From: Epiperipatus broadwayi
Lineage: Eukaryota; Onychophora; Udeonychophora; Euonychophora; Peripatidae
Length of the DNA stretch: 64,000 bases
Direction: 5' to 3'
NCBI GenBank assembly: GCA_028023455.1
Contig: JAQFVV010000018.1
Span: 11,366,771-11,430,770 of the forward strand
This document shows positions 27,970 through 39,956 of this stretch, one piece after another. The position numbers and the translations under genes were made by a program. Each line of letters opens with the position of its first letter. Position 1 is the stretch's first letter. The notes under the pieces are model-generated. The model did no database searches, was not told where the DNA came from, and was given only the letters and a program-made list of their open reading frames with translations.

Positions 27970-29327
27970 TGTAATGTTTTCCGTCTTGCTAGGTCTCTGT
28001 TACACATATAAAATGCACGAGTTGATCAAGTTATGCAAAAAGAAGAAAGTTGTATTTCTATTTCTAAAAACATAACTATATTTCCTGATCAACTCTACTT
28101 AGTAATTGTTACAATTTGCGCTATTGACGAAATCAGCTTTTAATTTATTTGATCAGGGCGCCAGGATTCATATAATAATCTGCTGAAATCTGTTGCCAGC
28201 ACGTCTCGCAAGTTAAAAAGAAAAAATGCTTTTAAAAGACAGTATTATATTTTACCGTAACTAAAATTATTTCCTAAATATTATTATTCCCGGAACTTAT
28301 TAAACATATTGGCAAAGGTAAATTATATTTTTAAATATCATTAAACCAATATTAATAAATTTAATAATAAATACTAATAATCATTATTAATAATGCACAT
28401 ATGAAAAGTTGATATTAGAAATAAATATTTTTATTCTAATAAATTAAAATAAAGAAATTACTAATTAAATAAATTGGAGAGAACACACGCTAACCCAGAC
28501 GTGAATCCATTAATAAAAAAAATAACAGTTAAACATTTATTAAAAAGTTCTTGGTTAAATAAGTCTCTTGATCAATAAAATTAAAGTCTCTATCGGGGTC
28601 CTATTATAAGTATATTTTAAAGAATGGTTTGTAAATGCTTAGTTTGGTCACAATCGGGAATAAGAAATCATAGCTTACCGGTAAGTTTAGCGAGAAGGTT
28701 GTAGATTACTATGCATAGTTTTTTGGGTTAGAATGAGCTCGGCCATTGGTTATAAGTTGATCTTGTGGTCTATTCTCCTAATCGGTCACGAAGGCTTTTC
28801 TGGTGTCCATCTTCAGGCACGATGTCCGCAGAAGCTCTGGTTCACTCCAACATGCAGAATTATTTCAGCGAAGGGGCGATCCTGGATATATTTTGTTATC
28901 CAGGACCGTCTATAGAGAAACAAGACCCTGATCAAACTGGCGTCTCTTTTTATATTCGAGGTCCAGTTTTCTGATTTCTGCACACGTCTTTTGTTTGTCA
29001 AAATATACATTGATAATCTTGTACATTTTTTTATCGGTTTTCAATTACAAAGTTCTCTTTTTTATCAAGTCTTTCGGCCATCTTTAATAAGCTAAAATAT
29101 TTTTCTTTTAGCTTATCAGATTAGTAATTTGTGTGTCTTTTGTTCTCTCCAATTTTTTACTTTTATCTTTAATTACGTAAAAAAAACATGAAAGACAATT
29201 TTAACCTTCACTGTATGTTTTTAAGAAAATAAATTATACTAACAAAAAAAATTAAGTTTACTCTTTTTTTTTTTTTAGCTTTTACCAAATGCCAATATAT
29301 TTGTACCATATATAAATAAATGGTACA
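27970..29327 (-). repeat. LTR, left copy (3' LTR)
   Basis: 1358 bp, closely matching the right copy over its whole length, with scattered substitutions and small indels. It contains a minus-strand TATA box at 28946-28954. Short open frames inside it are overlapping and AT- or repeat-driven and are not treated as genes. Confidence 0.8.
28946..28954 (-). promoter_or_regulatory. LTR TATA box, left copy
   Basis: Minus strand reads AATATAAAAAGAGAC. The same motif is conserved in the right LTR at 30973-30981 and matches the orientation given by the primer-binding site. Confidence 0.5.
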
Positions 29328-29999
29328 TACCACCGGGGCCAGGAGATGAAAATAAAATAGGGGTTTTATTCTTAAGTTTTTAAATTCATATTCGTGTGTT
29401 TTTTTTGTACTAATGTGCTGATATATCTCGTAGACTCATTCAACAAGTGACGTTCGACTTTAACGCCCACTTTTGGGTCTAACACGGCGGAAATGCAAAA
29501 TATTTCCACATTCGTCTGTGTCCTTTCCGCTTGAGCGTAATAGTAACAATAAGAAACCCAAGTTATAAGCACAAACGAGCATTGCTCATTGTTTTGAGTC
29601 TTACAGGTTCATGGCAACTCAGTCCAATTTATCCACCCTCCCCTTTTATTGGGATTCCTGCTAGAAATAGACTGATGGGCATATAAAGGCAGTCTTGTTA
29701 TACACTGCATACACGGACTTGCAGCTATGCTTTTCCCCCTCTTCAGTAACTGCCTACCCGGTCAAATATTTGTGACTTACGTCTACATCAGCCACAATCG
29801 TGTTTTTTTAGACATATTAAAAATATATATATTTTTATTTCCGTAAGTCATATTAAACAAATATTTTTATACTTGTATAATCAGGGTTTAATTAGTTAGT
29901 TAGTTTCTATAATTTTTTTTTTAAAAAAAACTACTATTTATTTTCTGGCTATGATCTCAGGTTGTAGTTGTTGAATCGAAGCCTCATGTTGGGCACCAT
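29328..29999 (-). other. 672 bp interior of the LTR element
   Basis: It lacks retroviral-type coding sequence. It is less AT-rich than the surroundings. Adjacent to the left LTR the minus strand reads TCCTGGCCCCGGTGGTA, which is not a good polypurine tract; this is the weakest part of the structural call. A minus-strand open frame of 66 codons (29372-29572) has no recognised similarity. Confidence 0.6.
29981..29998 (-). other. tRNA primer-binding site
   Basis: The minus strand TGGTGCCCAACATGAGGC lies one base inside the right LTR. Its design is the same as the site in the neighbouring insertion (TGGCGCCCAACGTGGGGC), so both elements probably use similar tRNA primers. Confidence 0.65.
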
Positions 30000-31347
30000 T
30001 GTAATGTTTTCCGTCATGCTAGGTCTCTTACACATATAAAATGCGCGAGTTGATCAAGTTATGCAAAAAGAAGAAAGTTGTATTTCTATTTCTAAAAACA
30101 TAACTATATTTCCTGATCAACTCTACCTAGTAATTGTTACGATTTGCGCTATTGATGAAATCAGCTTTTAATTTATTTGATCAGGGCACCAGGATTCATA
30201 TAATCCGCTGAAATCTGTTGCCAGCACGTCTCACAAGTTAAAAAGAAAAAAATGCTTTTAAAAGACAGTATTATATTTTACCGTAACTAAAATTATTTCC
30301 TAAATATTATTATTCCTGGAACTTATTAAACATATTGGCAAAGGTAAATTATATTTTTAAATATCATTAAACTAATATTAATAAATTTAATAATAAATAC
30401 TAATAATCATTATTAATAACGCACATATGAAAAGTTGATATTAGAAATAAATATTTTTATTCTAATAAATTAAAATAGAGAAATTACTAATTAAATAAAT
30501 TGGAGAGAATGCACGCTAACCCAGACGTGAATTCATTAATAAAAAAAAATAACAGTTAAACATTTATTAAAAAGTTCTTGGTTAAATAAGAGTCTCTTGA
30601 TCAATAAAATTAAAGTCTCTATCGGGGTCCTATTATATGTATATTTTTAAGAATGGTTTGTAAACACTTAGTTTGCTCACAATTGGGAATAAAGAATCAT
30701 AGCTTACCAGTAAGTTTAGTGAGAAGGTTGTAGATTACTCTGCATAGTTTTTTGAGTTAGAATGAGCTTGGCTATTGGTTATAAATTGATCTTGTGGTCT
30801 ATTCTCCTAGTCGGTCATGAAGGCTTTTCTGGTGTCCATCTTCAGGCACGATGTCCACAGAAGCTCTGGTTCAATCCGACATGCAGAATTATTTCAGCGT
30901 AGGGACGATCCTGGATATATTTTGTTATCCATGACCGACTATAAACAAGACACTGATCAAACTGGCCTCTCTCTTTTTATACTCAAGGCCGTTTTCTGAC
31001 TTCTGCGCACGTCTTTTATTTGTCACAATATACATTGATAATCTTGTACATTTTTTTTATCGGTTTTCAATTACAAAGTTCTCTTTTTTATCAAGTCTTT
31101 CGGCCATATTTAATTAGCTAAAATATTTTTCTTTTAGCCTATCAGATTAGTGATTTGTGTGTCTTTTGTTCTCTTCAATTTTTTACTTTTATTTTTAATT
31201 ACGTAAAAAAAATATGAAAGACAATTTTAACCTTCACTGTACGTTTTTAAGAAATTATACTAACAAAAAAAAAATTAAGTTTACTCCTTTTTTTTTAGCT
31301 TTTACCAAATGCCAATATATTTATATCATATATAAATAAACGGTACA
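30000..31347 (-). repeat. LTR, right copy (5' LTR)
   Basis: 1348 bp, the partner of 27970-29327. Small differences include the loss of about four bases near 30965 and single-base changes spread throughout. It contains the conserved minus-strand TATA box at 30973-30981. Confidence 0.8.
30973..30981 (-). promoter_or_regulatory. LTR TATA box, right copy
   Basis: Minus strand reads GAGTATAAAAAGAGAG, aligned with the TATA box of the left LTR. In the 5' LTR this would drive transcription of the element towards lower coordinates. Confidence 0.5.
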
Positions 31348-31649
31348 ATATATATATATATGGTATTTTTGTTATTTTGCCTATTAGCACATACATTATT
31401 GTAGTGATGAAGTACTTATTTCATTCTTGATCATCTTCCTTCATGTCCAGTTTTCTGAATGTTATAGTCTTTTCTACTGAGTTAGATTGTCATAATATGG
31501 TAAAAATAAGTAAAATTTAGTTTGAACATTTATGTTTCCAATCAATTGTTGATATAATCTGATGATTGTTTTTCCTTGTTATGTACAATAATCTGAAGAA
31601 GAAAAATAGTGTCTTCATTGTTCATAAATATTAACAAGAAATTGATGAA

Positions 31650-32790
31650 GAAATTGTGGTTGTCGTCAATGAACCAACATATCCCACTGGATGGTGCTGT
31701 TTTCACACTAAAACACATAAAAATGCCATTTCCGCGGCCAACATGTTCAAACCCGCGTTTTCTACAATACCTTTTATGTTGTACTACAGATTGCAAGCTG
31801 CTATGTCATGTCGCAGTACAGCATGTATGTTTACGCAGCAAATACATTTTCCCAATTCGCACAGTTTATAAAAAGGTTACGACTTGGGGAGAGGGTGTGT
31901 TTTTTTTAATTGGATGGAAATGTTATTTTCATTGGATTTTTTTTTATTTTAAAGTATTGAAATGTTTAGATTTTGTAAAGTAATAATTAAAGACTTTTTA
32001 CACTGTAATGTATTGAAGTTTTAAGTAGTAAATGTTGATGAGATATATGTATAAAGTGAATTGGAATTAGGTAACGCATCAAGTAACGTACTGTTTGTAA
32101 CATTTCCATGAGTGTGTATATTTTTGAAATAAAAAAGAGCATTAACACAAAAATATCCAGTAAGAAAAGTACAATTGTACACTGTTTTTTTAAATGTCAT
32201 AAAAAGCATATATTATAAACATTATATATATATATATATTTGTCATTGTTTAAAAAAGTTTTAGTTTCTTTCTTTTTTCCGACTACTGTTATACTTTGTT
32301 GAATATAGTTTACGTTTATTGTTATCATTTATTTTATAGATGTTAGTAAAAAAAAATATTTACAAAAATACAATTTTGATATTTTTTATTTTAACCGTAA
32401 AGCTAACCCTAAAACTAACCGTAACAACTTTTACTTTTAGTTGTGATTCTATTTGAAATAAAAAATAGTGGTAAACAACAAAAAAAAAAAAGCCGTAACC
32501 CCAGTAAAAAAATCTCCGATAGAAAATTGATTTTTCTAATAAAAAGAAAATTAAAAAAGATGAATCAAATTGTAATTTATTTTATTTTACATTTATTATT
32601 ATCATTTAATTTGTATACGTTAATAAAAAATATTTAAAATTAAATAATATTTAAAAAAGACGATTTTCTTTTGTTTTTATTTTCGCATTACAAAAAACAC
32701 ATCAAAATGATTATAATTAACGGCCCATGAATGATCATATATCTGCGCCATCCAGTGGGATATGGTTGCTCATCGACGAGAACCGAAATT
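31650..32790. mobile_element. DNA element with ~45 bp imperfect terminal inverted repeats
   Basis: The left end (31650-31697) and the right end (32745-32790) are inverted copies. They share ATATCCCACTGGATGG and, further out, AATT-GGTT-TCGTC-ATGA blocks. Length is ~1.14 kb. The left third (31690-31880) is richer in GC, with an open frame of 124 codons (31609-31983) that I do not recognise and that overlaps another frame. The rest is AT-rich with A-tracts (32478-32492). No transposase motif was seen. It is probably a non-autonomous DNA transposon; exact ends and target duplication were not resolved. Confidence 0.5.
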
Positions 32791-34253
32791 GTAATAATGA
32801 AATTACATATTTAAACAAATGAAAGTCAAGGGATTGTTTGATTTATTCATTGTGGCAGTAACTAACTTTACTGATGATTTTCATTAGTCTGAAAACTTTC
32901 AATCTACTCAGTCAGATTCTAGTAAAATTAATTTCTAATTAAATAAGAGAAACAATTGTGTTTATTTATTCAAAATACTATTATAAATCTTTATTAATAT
33001 CACAATTCAAAAGGTGTTTTTATATTTTAGATATGTCAGATGAAATAGATTTGTAGTGATATTCAATAGTATAATAATTATTTAAGTGTAACTAGTAAAC
33101 AATAATCAGAAATGGAGATTAAAAAATTTCTGACTTTATTTTATGCAATTTCTATACTAATTATGAAATGCATTAGGAACAATAATTCTTTCTATTTATT
33201 CTACTCCAGATTTATTTCTTATAAGCTTGAGTAATCAATGGACACTAGAAGACTATATTGTCATCTCTTGACTAGTTTCTGCCATTGGCCTTCTTCAATG
33301 AAAAGCATGTACAATAATGTAAGATTTTAAAAAAATCTTAAGGTTACTAACTCATCTGTGTAATTATACTGTATATGTCTGGCATTAGGGCAACAGCTAT
33401 ATATTTTGGTGTCTTTAGTTTATACTAGCACCTTTGATCCTTTGGAAAAAATGGTATGTTTTATACATAGCTTTACATTACTTTTTTGCTTGTTTTCAGT
33501 ATCTCCTCCAAATTACTTAAGCTTACAATGGACATCTTTGAGGTTGAAAAATAGATTGAATTATTTTTCTTAATGAAGATGATTGAAAATAAGTAGAGAA
33601 TGTCATGTGCTTTGTTTGTTATAAATAAATGTTTGAAAACAATCTATATAATAATAAAAAAAGCCAATAATAATGTTGTATTGTATGTCTACCTACAATT
33701 TGTAATACAGTGAATGAAATTTTTTTTTTTGGCTAGTATTAAAAAGGTATACAAGTGAAAGCAAAAATATATTTTAAAAGTTGATAAATTTAAGCTTGAA
33801 GTATATTCCATGTTATTTTTCATGTTTTTGATTTATTACTATTATATCAATGATCATTAATAGTAATGCTATTATTACAAAACTAGCCATGTAATTAAAT
33901 AAAATTCAAAGACAACACATTATGATTGGTCTTTTTTTTTTGTATTTTTACATAATTAATCTAGACACCATGGACTCATTTTCTATCAGTGTAATGTGAG
34001 AAAAGATCAATTTATTCTGTAAAATTATAAATGATACTCTTGCAAATATTACAAAATATGTAGATCATATATATAGGTGAGCATAATTTTATCTAAGAGT
34101 ATAATTTCATTTATGCTTTGTGAATATTTAATATGCATGTGTGTATATTTTATATAATAAAAAATAAAACTGAAATGCCGATCCTGTATTATGATTCTTA
34201 AAAATTCAATTTATTAGAAAATTCTTAGTCTTTTTTGATCTTTGCCATTTCAG
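32791..34253. other. Noncoding sequence upstream of the bZIP exon, probably intron
   Basis: The stretch directly precedes the bZIP exon and ends with a pyrimidine-rich tract and CAG at 34251-34253, so it is most likely the 3' end of a large intron. No other exon of that gene was recognised in it. Confidence 0.6.
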
Positions 34254-34711
34254 GGCGAACTTTTAAAAAAGAGGATAAAGGAAACAGTTGCAACCCCACC
34301 CTTACCTCTCCCAAAAATTGTCTGATACCACCAGACATTGTCAAAGTGGAATTCAGTATTTCTTCAGCTGATTTAGCATTGGCTACTATTCCAGGCCAGG
34401 ACGATTTTGACCCACGTCAGCGGCCTTTTTCGGAAGAAGAATTAAAACCACAACCAATGATTAAGAAGTCTAAGAAGCAGTTTGTTCCAGAAGAACTTAA
34501 AGACGAAAAATATTGGGCCCGGCGTAGGAAAAATAATATGGCAGCAAAACGATCTAGAGATGCTAGGCGTGTGAAAGAAAATCAGATAGCTATCAGAGCT
34601 TCATATTTAGAGAAAGAAAATAATACTTTAAAATTGCAATTGGAAACTTTGAGCAAAGAAAATCAAGCACTAAAAGATAAATTAGCAACACTTGAAAATC
34701 CATCTCGTTAA
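34254..34711 (+). CDS. PAR-bZIP transcription factor, last coding exon (HLF/TEF/DBP group)
   Basis: This exon encodes the C-terminal ~151 residues of a nuclear, DNA-binding bZIP factor of the PAR subfamily. Members bind D-box sites (TTAYRTAA type) as dimers and act in circadian, developmental and metabolic control. Seen in the sequence: a splice acceptor (TTTGCCATTTCAG) before 34254, with the exon opening on the last two bases of a split codon; a PAR region at about exon residues 50-87 ([17 protein letters not shown] onward); a basic region at about 88-113 with the bZIP signature [13 protein letters not shown]; and a leucine zipper with leucines at residues 118, 125, 132, 139 and 146. The stop is TAA at 34709-34711. 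The zipper ends only five residues before the stop. Upstream exons are not visible here, and the exact paralogue (HLF, TEF or an invertebrate PDP1-like gene) cannot be fixed. The exon is intact and clearly less AT-rich than its surroundings. Confidence 0.95.
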
Positions 34712-37276
34712 AAAACTGTTATCCCTCCATTAGAGAAACTTTTTGGATATTTATATACTGTACACATATATAAATAATTATGAATCATGGTAAGTCCAAA
34801 AACTGTAATATATAGTGAACATAAAAAAAAAATACTCAGCTGTTGGGATTCGTTGAATGTTTTTAACCCACCATAGTTAAATTGACAATTCTTGCCTTGT
34901 TGAGAATTCTGAAACATTTTGGTTGTTTTATTTTATTTTTTACTTTAGATAACATATGGACAAGAAAATAATAATACAAAAGATATAAATTCAACAATGC
35001 ACAAAACTTGCTTTACTGCACACTGCCTCCCAGTGACCTTTCTTGGTTTTATTGTAAAATATCCTTATGTCTATTCATATTTGTACAAGTATTTTATTTT
35101 TTATGTATGTGAACTATGTGTGTATATACAAACACATACATTCATGTCGATACTGTTTCTATTTTTATCATAAAAATATTTTTAATTATGTATACATAAT
35201 TGTTATTATTTTTTTTTAAGTAATGTAAAATGAAAGGTTATGTTATCAATATTTTAACTGTATTTTGTACATTTTAATCCCATCTAGAACCTTAATGAAA
35301 TGGCAGCTACGTTCTGTTGAAGATCCTGTTAAATTCTAAGCTACAAAGTAGTTGGTTAAAAAATTGCTCAAATTCTTTATAAAATGTACGAAATATAGTT
35401 TTTAGGTGTACATATGATATATATAATTTTTATTATTTTTTAATATTGTTGTTAACTGTGTAAATTTTATTAAATTTTCTTTTTTGTTTACAGTTTTAGC
35501 TTATAACAGCTTTATTTTTTACTGAATATATATTCAGAACGGTGGTTGATTTGGGGACGTTTCAGCTGCTTGATGGATACTTTTTTTTTTTTTTTACGGG
35601 TGCGAGTATATAAAGAGCTATTGGTAATGTTTACGTCAATCGATTTTATTTATTTATGAAGAAATAGACAGTATAATTTACATACGTTAATAATAAAATG
35701 GTATGTCTTTATGCTTGTATGTTTTATATATGTACATACACTCACTAAATGTATTTTTATTCTTTGTTCAATGACAACAGATTTTTTTGAAAACAATAAG
35801 CTTTATATAGTACTTTTTGTAATCCATTAGAAAGATCTTTCTTCGTATTTGAATTTTCATTGGCTTATAGATAGTTGTACTTTCAAAAAATTGAAGTTGA
35901 TATAATTTTTAAAAATATTACAAAATATATTTTTCAAAGCTTTATATAATACCAAATTTAGTAACTATTGTTATTTAATTAAATGAACAAAGTTTGAATT
36001 ACAAATGATCTTGTATGTGTTTGTTAATATAAGTTTGTGTGTAGGTACATATATATAACATAACAATGTATTTAAATGTAAGAAAGAAACAGTTCTCTAT
36101 TATAATAATAAAAAATTTACATTTTTATTCAGTAATCGTTATCAGAAATGTGCTAGACCATCGTTGTAGATTTATAGATATTCACATATTCAAATTTATT
36201 TAAAAATTTAAATCACTGCCATATTTTATTGCAAATTCAGATGGAATTTGAATTCACATTATTGTTAACTAATTTATTCATTTTGTGAAAACTATATATA
36301 AAAAAAATAAAACAGTAAACTGTATTTATAGAAATACTTATGTCAATACAAACATTTAAACTGTTATGGCCACACATTCAGATAATTGTTATGCACTCCT
36401 GTTGTTTTTTCTTTAAATTTTATATCCCAAAGTAGTTTCTCCAGAAATATTTTAGTGCAATAACTTAGTATTTTGATATAAAATATGGAATATAAAAAAA
36501 ATGTATTTGTGCAATTTTTTTTTTATGTAATTGTTCATTTGAAATATTTATACATTTTAAAAAATGATTGGCCAGTTATATTTTCTTTAATTATTGTTAT
36601 TTCATCATTTAGTTTAATGGTGATAGGAAAATCCAATAGTTTTTTATGACTACAATTTTTTTTAGACATTTGTTTTCTAAAGAAAATACATTGAAATATA
36701 TATATATTAATGATTTTTATATATTATAAAATAGTAAATATATCATAATATTTATGTAAATTTCATTATTTTTTTTTTGTACTCAATTTAAATATCCTCT
36801 GTATTACTTAGTTTTAATTTTATACTAAACTTATACAATTGTTAACGAAACACAAATTATGGTTGGAAGGCAAGTTTATATAGAAAATATTTATGTATTG
36901 ATCTAAATATTTTTATTTTAAATTAACCTTTTGGTATTTATGACTCCTTTAAACATCAGCATCAGTTTTTCTCTCTTCACAGCAACTGGAAAAAAAATTG
37001 ATGAATTAAACTGGTTCAAAATGAGATGTACTTAAAATATATATATATAATTTTTTGAGAATCCACAACTAAAACAAAACAAACAAACATAAAAAGTGTA
37101 GGTTGATTAATAAAGAAAAATGTAATGTATTACTACATTTCAGTGAAGTTTTTGTTATAAATCCATTTAGTAAATTGATCATATTTAAAGTTTTTGTAAT
37201 CATTTTATGTCTATATTTATAATTTTGAATTACATATACATTTTGAAGTTGTGATAGATATTAAGATAGTCATATA
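34712..37276 (+). other. Probable 3' UTR of the bZIP gene and downstream sequence
   Basis: Noncoding AT-rich sequence following the bZIP stop codon. No transposon boundary was seen before the SINE at 37277. Possible polyadenylation signals include AATAAA at 36306-36311. The true 3' end cannot be determined from sequence alone. Confidence 0.4.
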
Positions 37277-37480
37277 AAGGATCTTGAGATGCACTGGTAG
37301 TGCATTCATCTGTCATGTCTATGACCTGAATTTGAATCTGGAACTGGCTCAGTGGTTGGAAAATGGGTATTTAACTAGTCTTAGGTAAAAAATAATAGAT
37401 GAAAAACTGCTTCAACTCTTATTACATAGCAGTTAGAAGCTTTTAGAGAACTTTTTGCCCTCTATTGGAGAGAATGTTTA
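37277..37480 (+). mobile_element. tRNA-derived SINE
   Basis: The head contains a box-A-like stretch (GATGCACTGGTAGTGC, 37288-37303) and a box-B-like stretch (TGAATTTGAATCTGG, 37327-37341) at tRNA-like spacing, so RNA polymerase III could once have transcribed it. The following part (GGAAAATGGGTATTTAACTAG, split by substitutions) resembles the body of the SINE at 58497-58700, placing the two in one family. The 3' boundary is approximate. No functional tRNA fold is expected. Confidence 0.55.
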
Positions 37481-39556
37481 AGGGCTGTTACACTTATCTA
37501 ATTTTTAAGATAGTTTAAATTTCAAAATGAATTCAAGAAATATATATTACCCTGTGTTTTGATGATGGTGGAAGGTTTTTGTGTATTGGGTTCTGATTAA
37601 TTTGTTAAATTAGATTGCTCAACATATGACATGAATTCTATTAGCAAAAATAATTTTTCTAAAAAGTAACTACTTTATATTCTAATCACATGATTTATAT
37701 TTGTAGAAACTTTGGATATGTATCTATACAAGAGAAAATCACAAAGACAATTTCTCCATCTCCACCAAATTTATCTATTTTTAATATTTTTTAAATTGTC
37801 TTTTTATTTTTAATATTTAATACATAGGAGCAATATCATTAATTCTGTGATTGATATTCTGGTATCTCTTTTAATTTGGATAATACAACACATAAGCTCT
37901 ATTGCTACATCAATTCTTTTTAAAATAGTACTATATACTTAAAACTGTTTTCCATGTTAAAAAGCTGACTAAATGACACAACTTTATTAAAAAATAAATA
38001 AGCCAGAAAATTGTGTTTTAATGCAGTAGTATATTGATATAAAATAAATGTTTAATATGTAAAATATATTGTAAATCCATTAAATACTAAAGCTATTATT
38101 TAATATGTATACATTCTTTGCTTAAAGACAGGGCCCTATGACCAAACAGCTCTTGGTTAACATCAATGATAGTTAGTAAATTTATATATTTTATTTCAAT
38201 GTGCATAAAATGCATATCCGATATAACGCTTTAAAGATGTGAGAGGTTTTTATAACAAGGGAGTATATTATTGATCATCTTTTTTATCTTACAAAATTGT
38301 TAATCCTGGATGGTTAGGGAACCAAGAATGCCAGATTAATGATATTGCATGTGTTTAAACTTTTGTGTGCTCATGTGGACCAAAAAATTTAGCAGAAGCA
38401 ATACATGCTATATTATTAAAGAGCAAATTTAAGTAAGTTCATCACTTAACTAAGAATTTGGCTACCATATAACATTTCATATTTTAATTAAGTAGTGAGT
38501 TAACAGAGGGTATTTAAATACTCTCATTCATAATATATATAACTTTTTTTTAATGTTATTGCAAATATCGCAAAGTTGAGACAAAATAAGGACAATTGAA
38601 CCAGATTAATTATATCAAAAGCATCATTTCGAGAAGGAAGATGAAATACCCAACAAACATCATGGAAATATCAGCGCTGAATGTGACCATAATATAATTC
38701 ATACACAACATATTTATAACACAATTATATATTTATAAAATATATGGACACTTTATTTATATTTTTTATTTTCTTTATTAATTTTCAAATTTTATATAAG
38801 CATTTAATTGGGTAATTTTTTTTTTTTTTTTTTAAAGTTTTTTTTTATAGCAGTTAATATTTTTTGTTGATCAGGTTTTACAATTTGTTAAACAAAATAT
38901 TAAAATACTCATACAAAATGTTGCTGTTTAATTAATTATTTTATATATTTGTATTCATTTTGCATTACATTTTACTATTTGTATTATAAAATCAATGATT
39001 ATTTCTTTTTAAGAGTGTTCCTTTATCCAAAATATTATTAATAACAAATTTTATTGGGATTATTTACAGTGGATTTAAATTATCACACATATTAACAACT
39101 AATTTTTTTTTGAAGATGAATGATAATTTCCTTAATAGTATTTTCTTCTTTATTTTTTAATCAGTTAAAATGCATTTAAATATTTCTTGAAGTATTCACT
39201 GAATCTGGAAAATTATTGGATTTTGTATGTTTTTTTTTTCCATAAATTCTTTCAAGTTGCATCATTAATGTATAAATTTGTTAGAATATACAAAAATGAT
39301 TATATAATCTTGGTAGCTATTTATTATTTATAATCTTTTGTATGTTAAGTTTTCATTGTAAGGCAATTGTAAATGTTTTGTGTCTTATTAAGATTTTAAA
39401 AATTGTGTCTATTTTTATTTTATCAAAAATATTGTTGAATATATTATAGTATAGTTGAAATATTGAGTTTAAACTTATAAAAAAATAGTTTGGAAGTAGT
39501 ATAATATTTTTAAAAAATATAAACAAAATATCATAAATATTAGATTATATCAAATA
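37481..39556. other. AT-rich noncoding stretch
   Basis: No supported gene. A long poly-T tract lies at 38818-38834. This could still be part of an extended 3' UTR of the bZIP gene. Confidence 0.45.
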
Positions 39557-39956
39557 CAGGCAGTTCTTGACTTCCATAATTAATGCATTCCCAAGATTTT
39601 GTGCAAATCAATTTTGCACGAATTGAAAAAACCATAATGCTTTATTGCTGTGATATGTTAAAACATGTCTCTTTTGAATAACCATATTCATAGAGCAATA
39701 TCATATGCAATAAAGATACTTTTTGTCATTTTTTTTTTGTAGTGTTAAATTTGGAATTATTATTCAATTTTGAAAGATATGATAAAGAAATAAAGTTATT
39801 TTGCTGCTAATGAGTATTTTTTTCTGTCTTTTTCATAGTTAAATTATTATTCAATTCTGAATAGTATGATGTTATTAAAATGTTTTGCAATTTCTGAAAA
39901 TTTTGTGAATGTCATATTTTTTTAACTAAGTACATATATATGTCAAGATTTGTCTG
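39557..39956. mobile_element. Tigger/pogo-like MITE
   Basis: The left end CAGGCAGTTCTTGACTTCC and the right end, read on the minus strand as CAGACAAATCTTGACATA, form imperfect terminal inverted repeats. They resemble Tigger/pogo ends (CAGGCAGTCC type). The element is flanked by TA on both sides (39555-39556 and 39957-39958), is 400 bp long and has no coding capacity. It probably derives from a larger pogo-type transposon by internal deletion. Confidence 0.6.

Larger units (their letters stand above)
27970..31347 (-). mobile_element. Non-autonomous LTR retrotransposon with full LTR pair
   Basis: Two long direct repeats (27970-29327 and 30000-31347) enclose a 672 bp interior. Both start TGTAATGTTTTCCG and end GGTACA on the plus strand, giving TG...CA termini. 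The flanks are ATAT on both sides (27966-27969 and 31348-31351), consistent with a 4-bp duplication, though the right flank is a TA run and so is weak evidence. The minus strand reads TGGTGCCCAACATGAGGC right beside the right LTR, a tRNA primer site. The interior has no recognisable gag, protease, reverse transcriptase or integrase, so the element depended on another for mobility. High similarity between the LTRs indicates a fairly recent insertion. Confidence 0.8.

Noticed and set aside
28733-29010. Overlapping open frames on both strands in the LTR
   Set aside because: Three frames overlap in the same LTR stretch and are not kept in the sister LTR; they are by-products of a less AT-rich region.
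31609-31983. 124-codon open frame
   Set aside because: It crosses the left boundary of a terminal-inverted-repeat element, overlaps another frame and has no recognised motif.
34235-34253. Possible upstream start of the bZIP coding region
   Set aside because: The in-frame codons before 34254 lie in the pyrimidine tract and AG of a splice acceptor and include no ATG; the exon starts at 34254.
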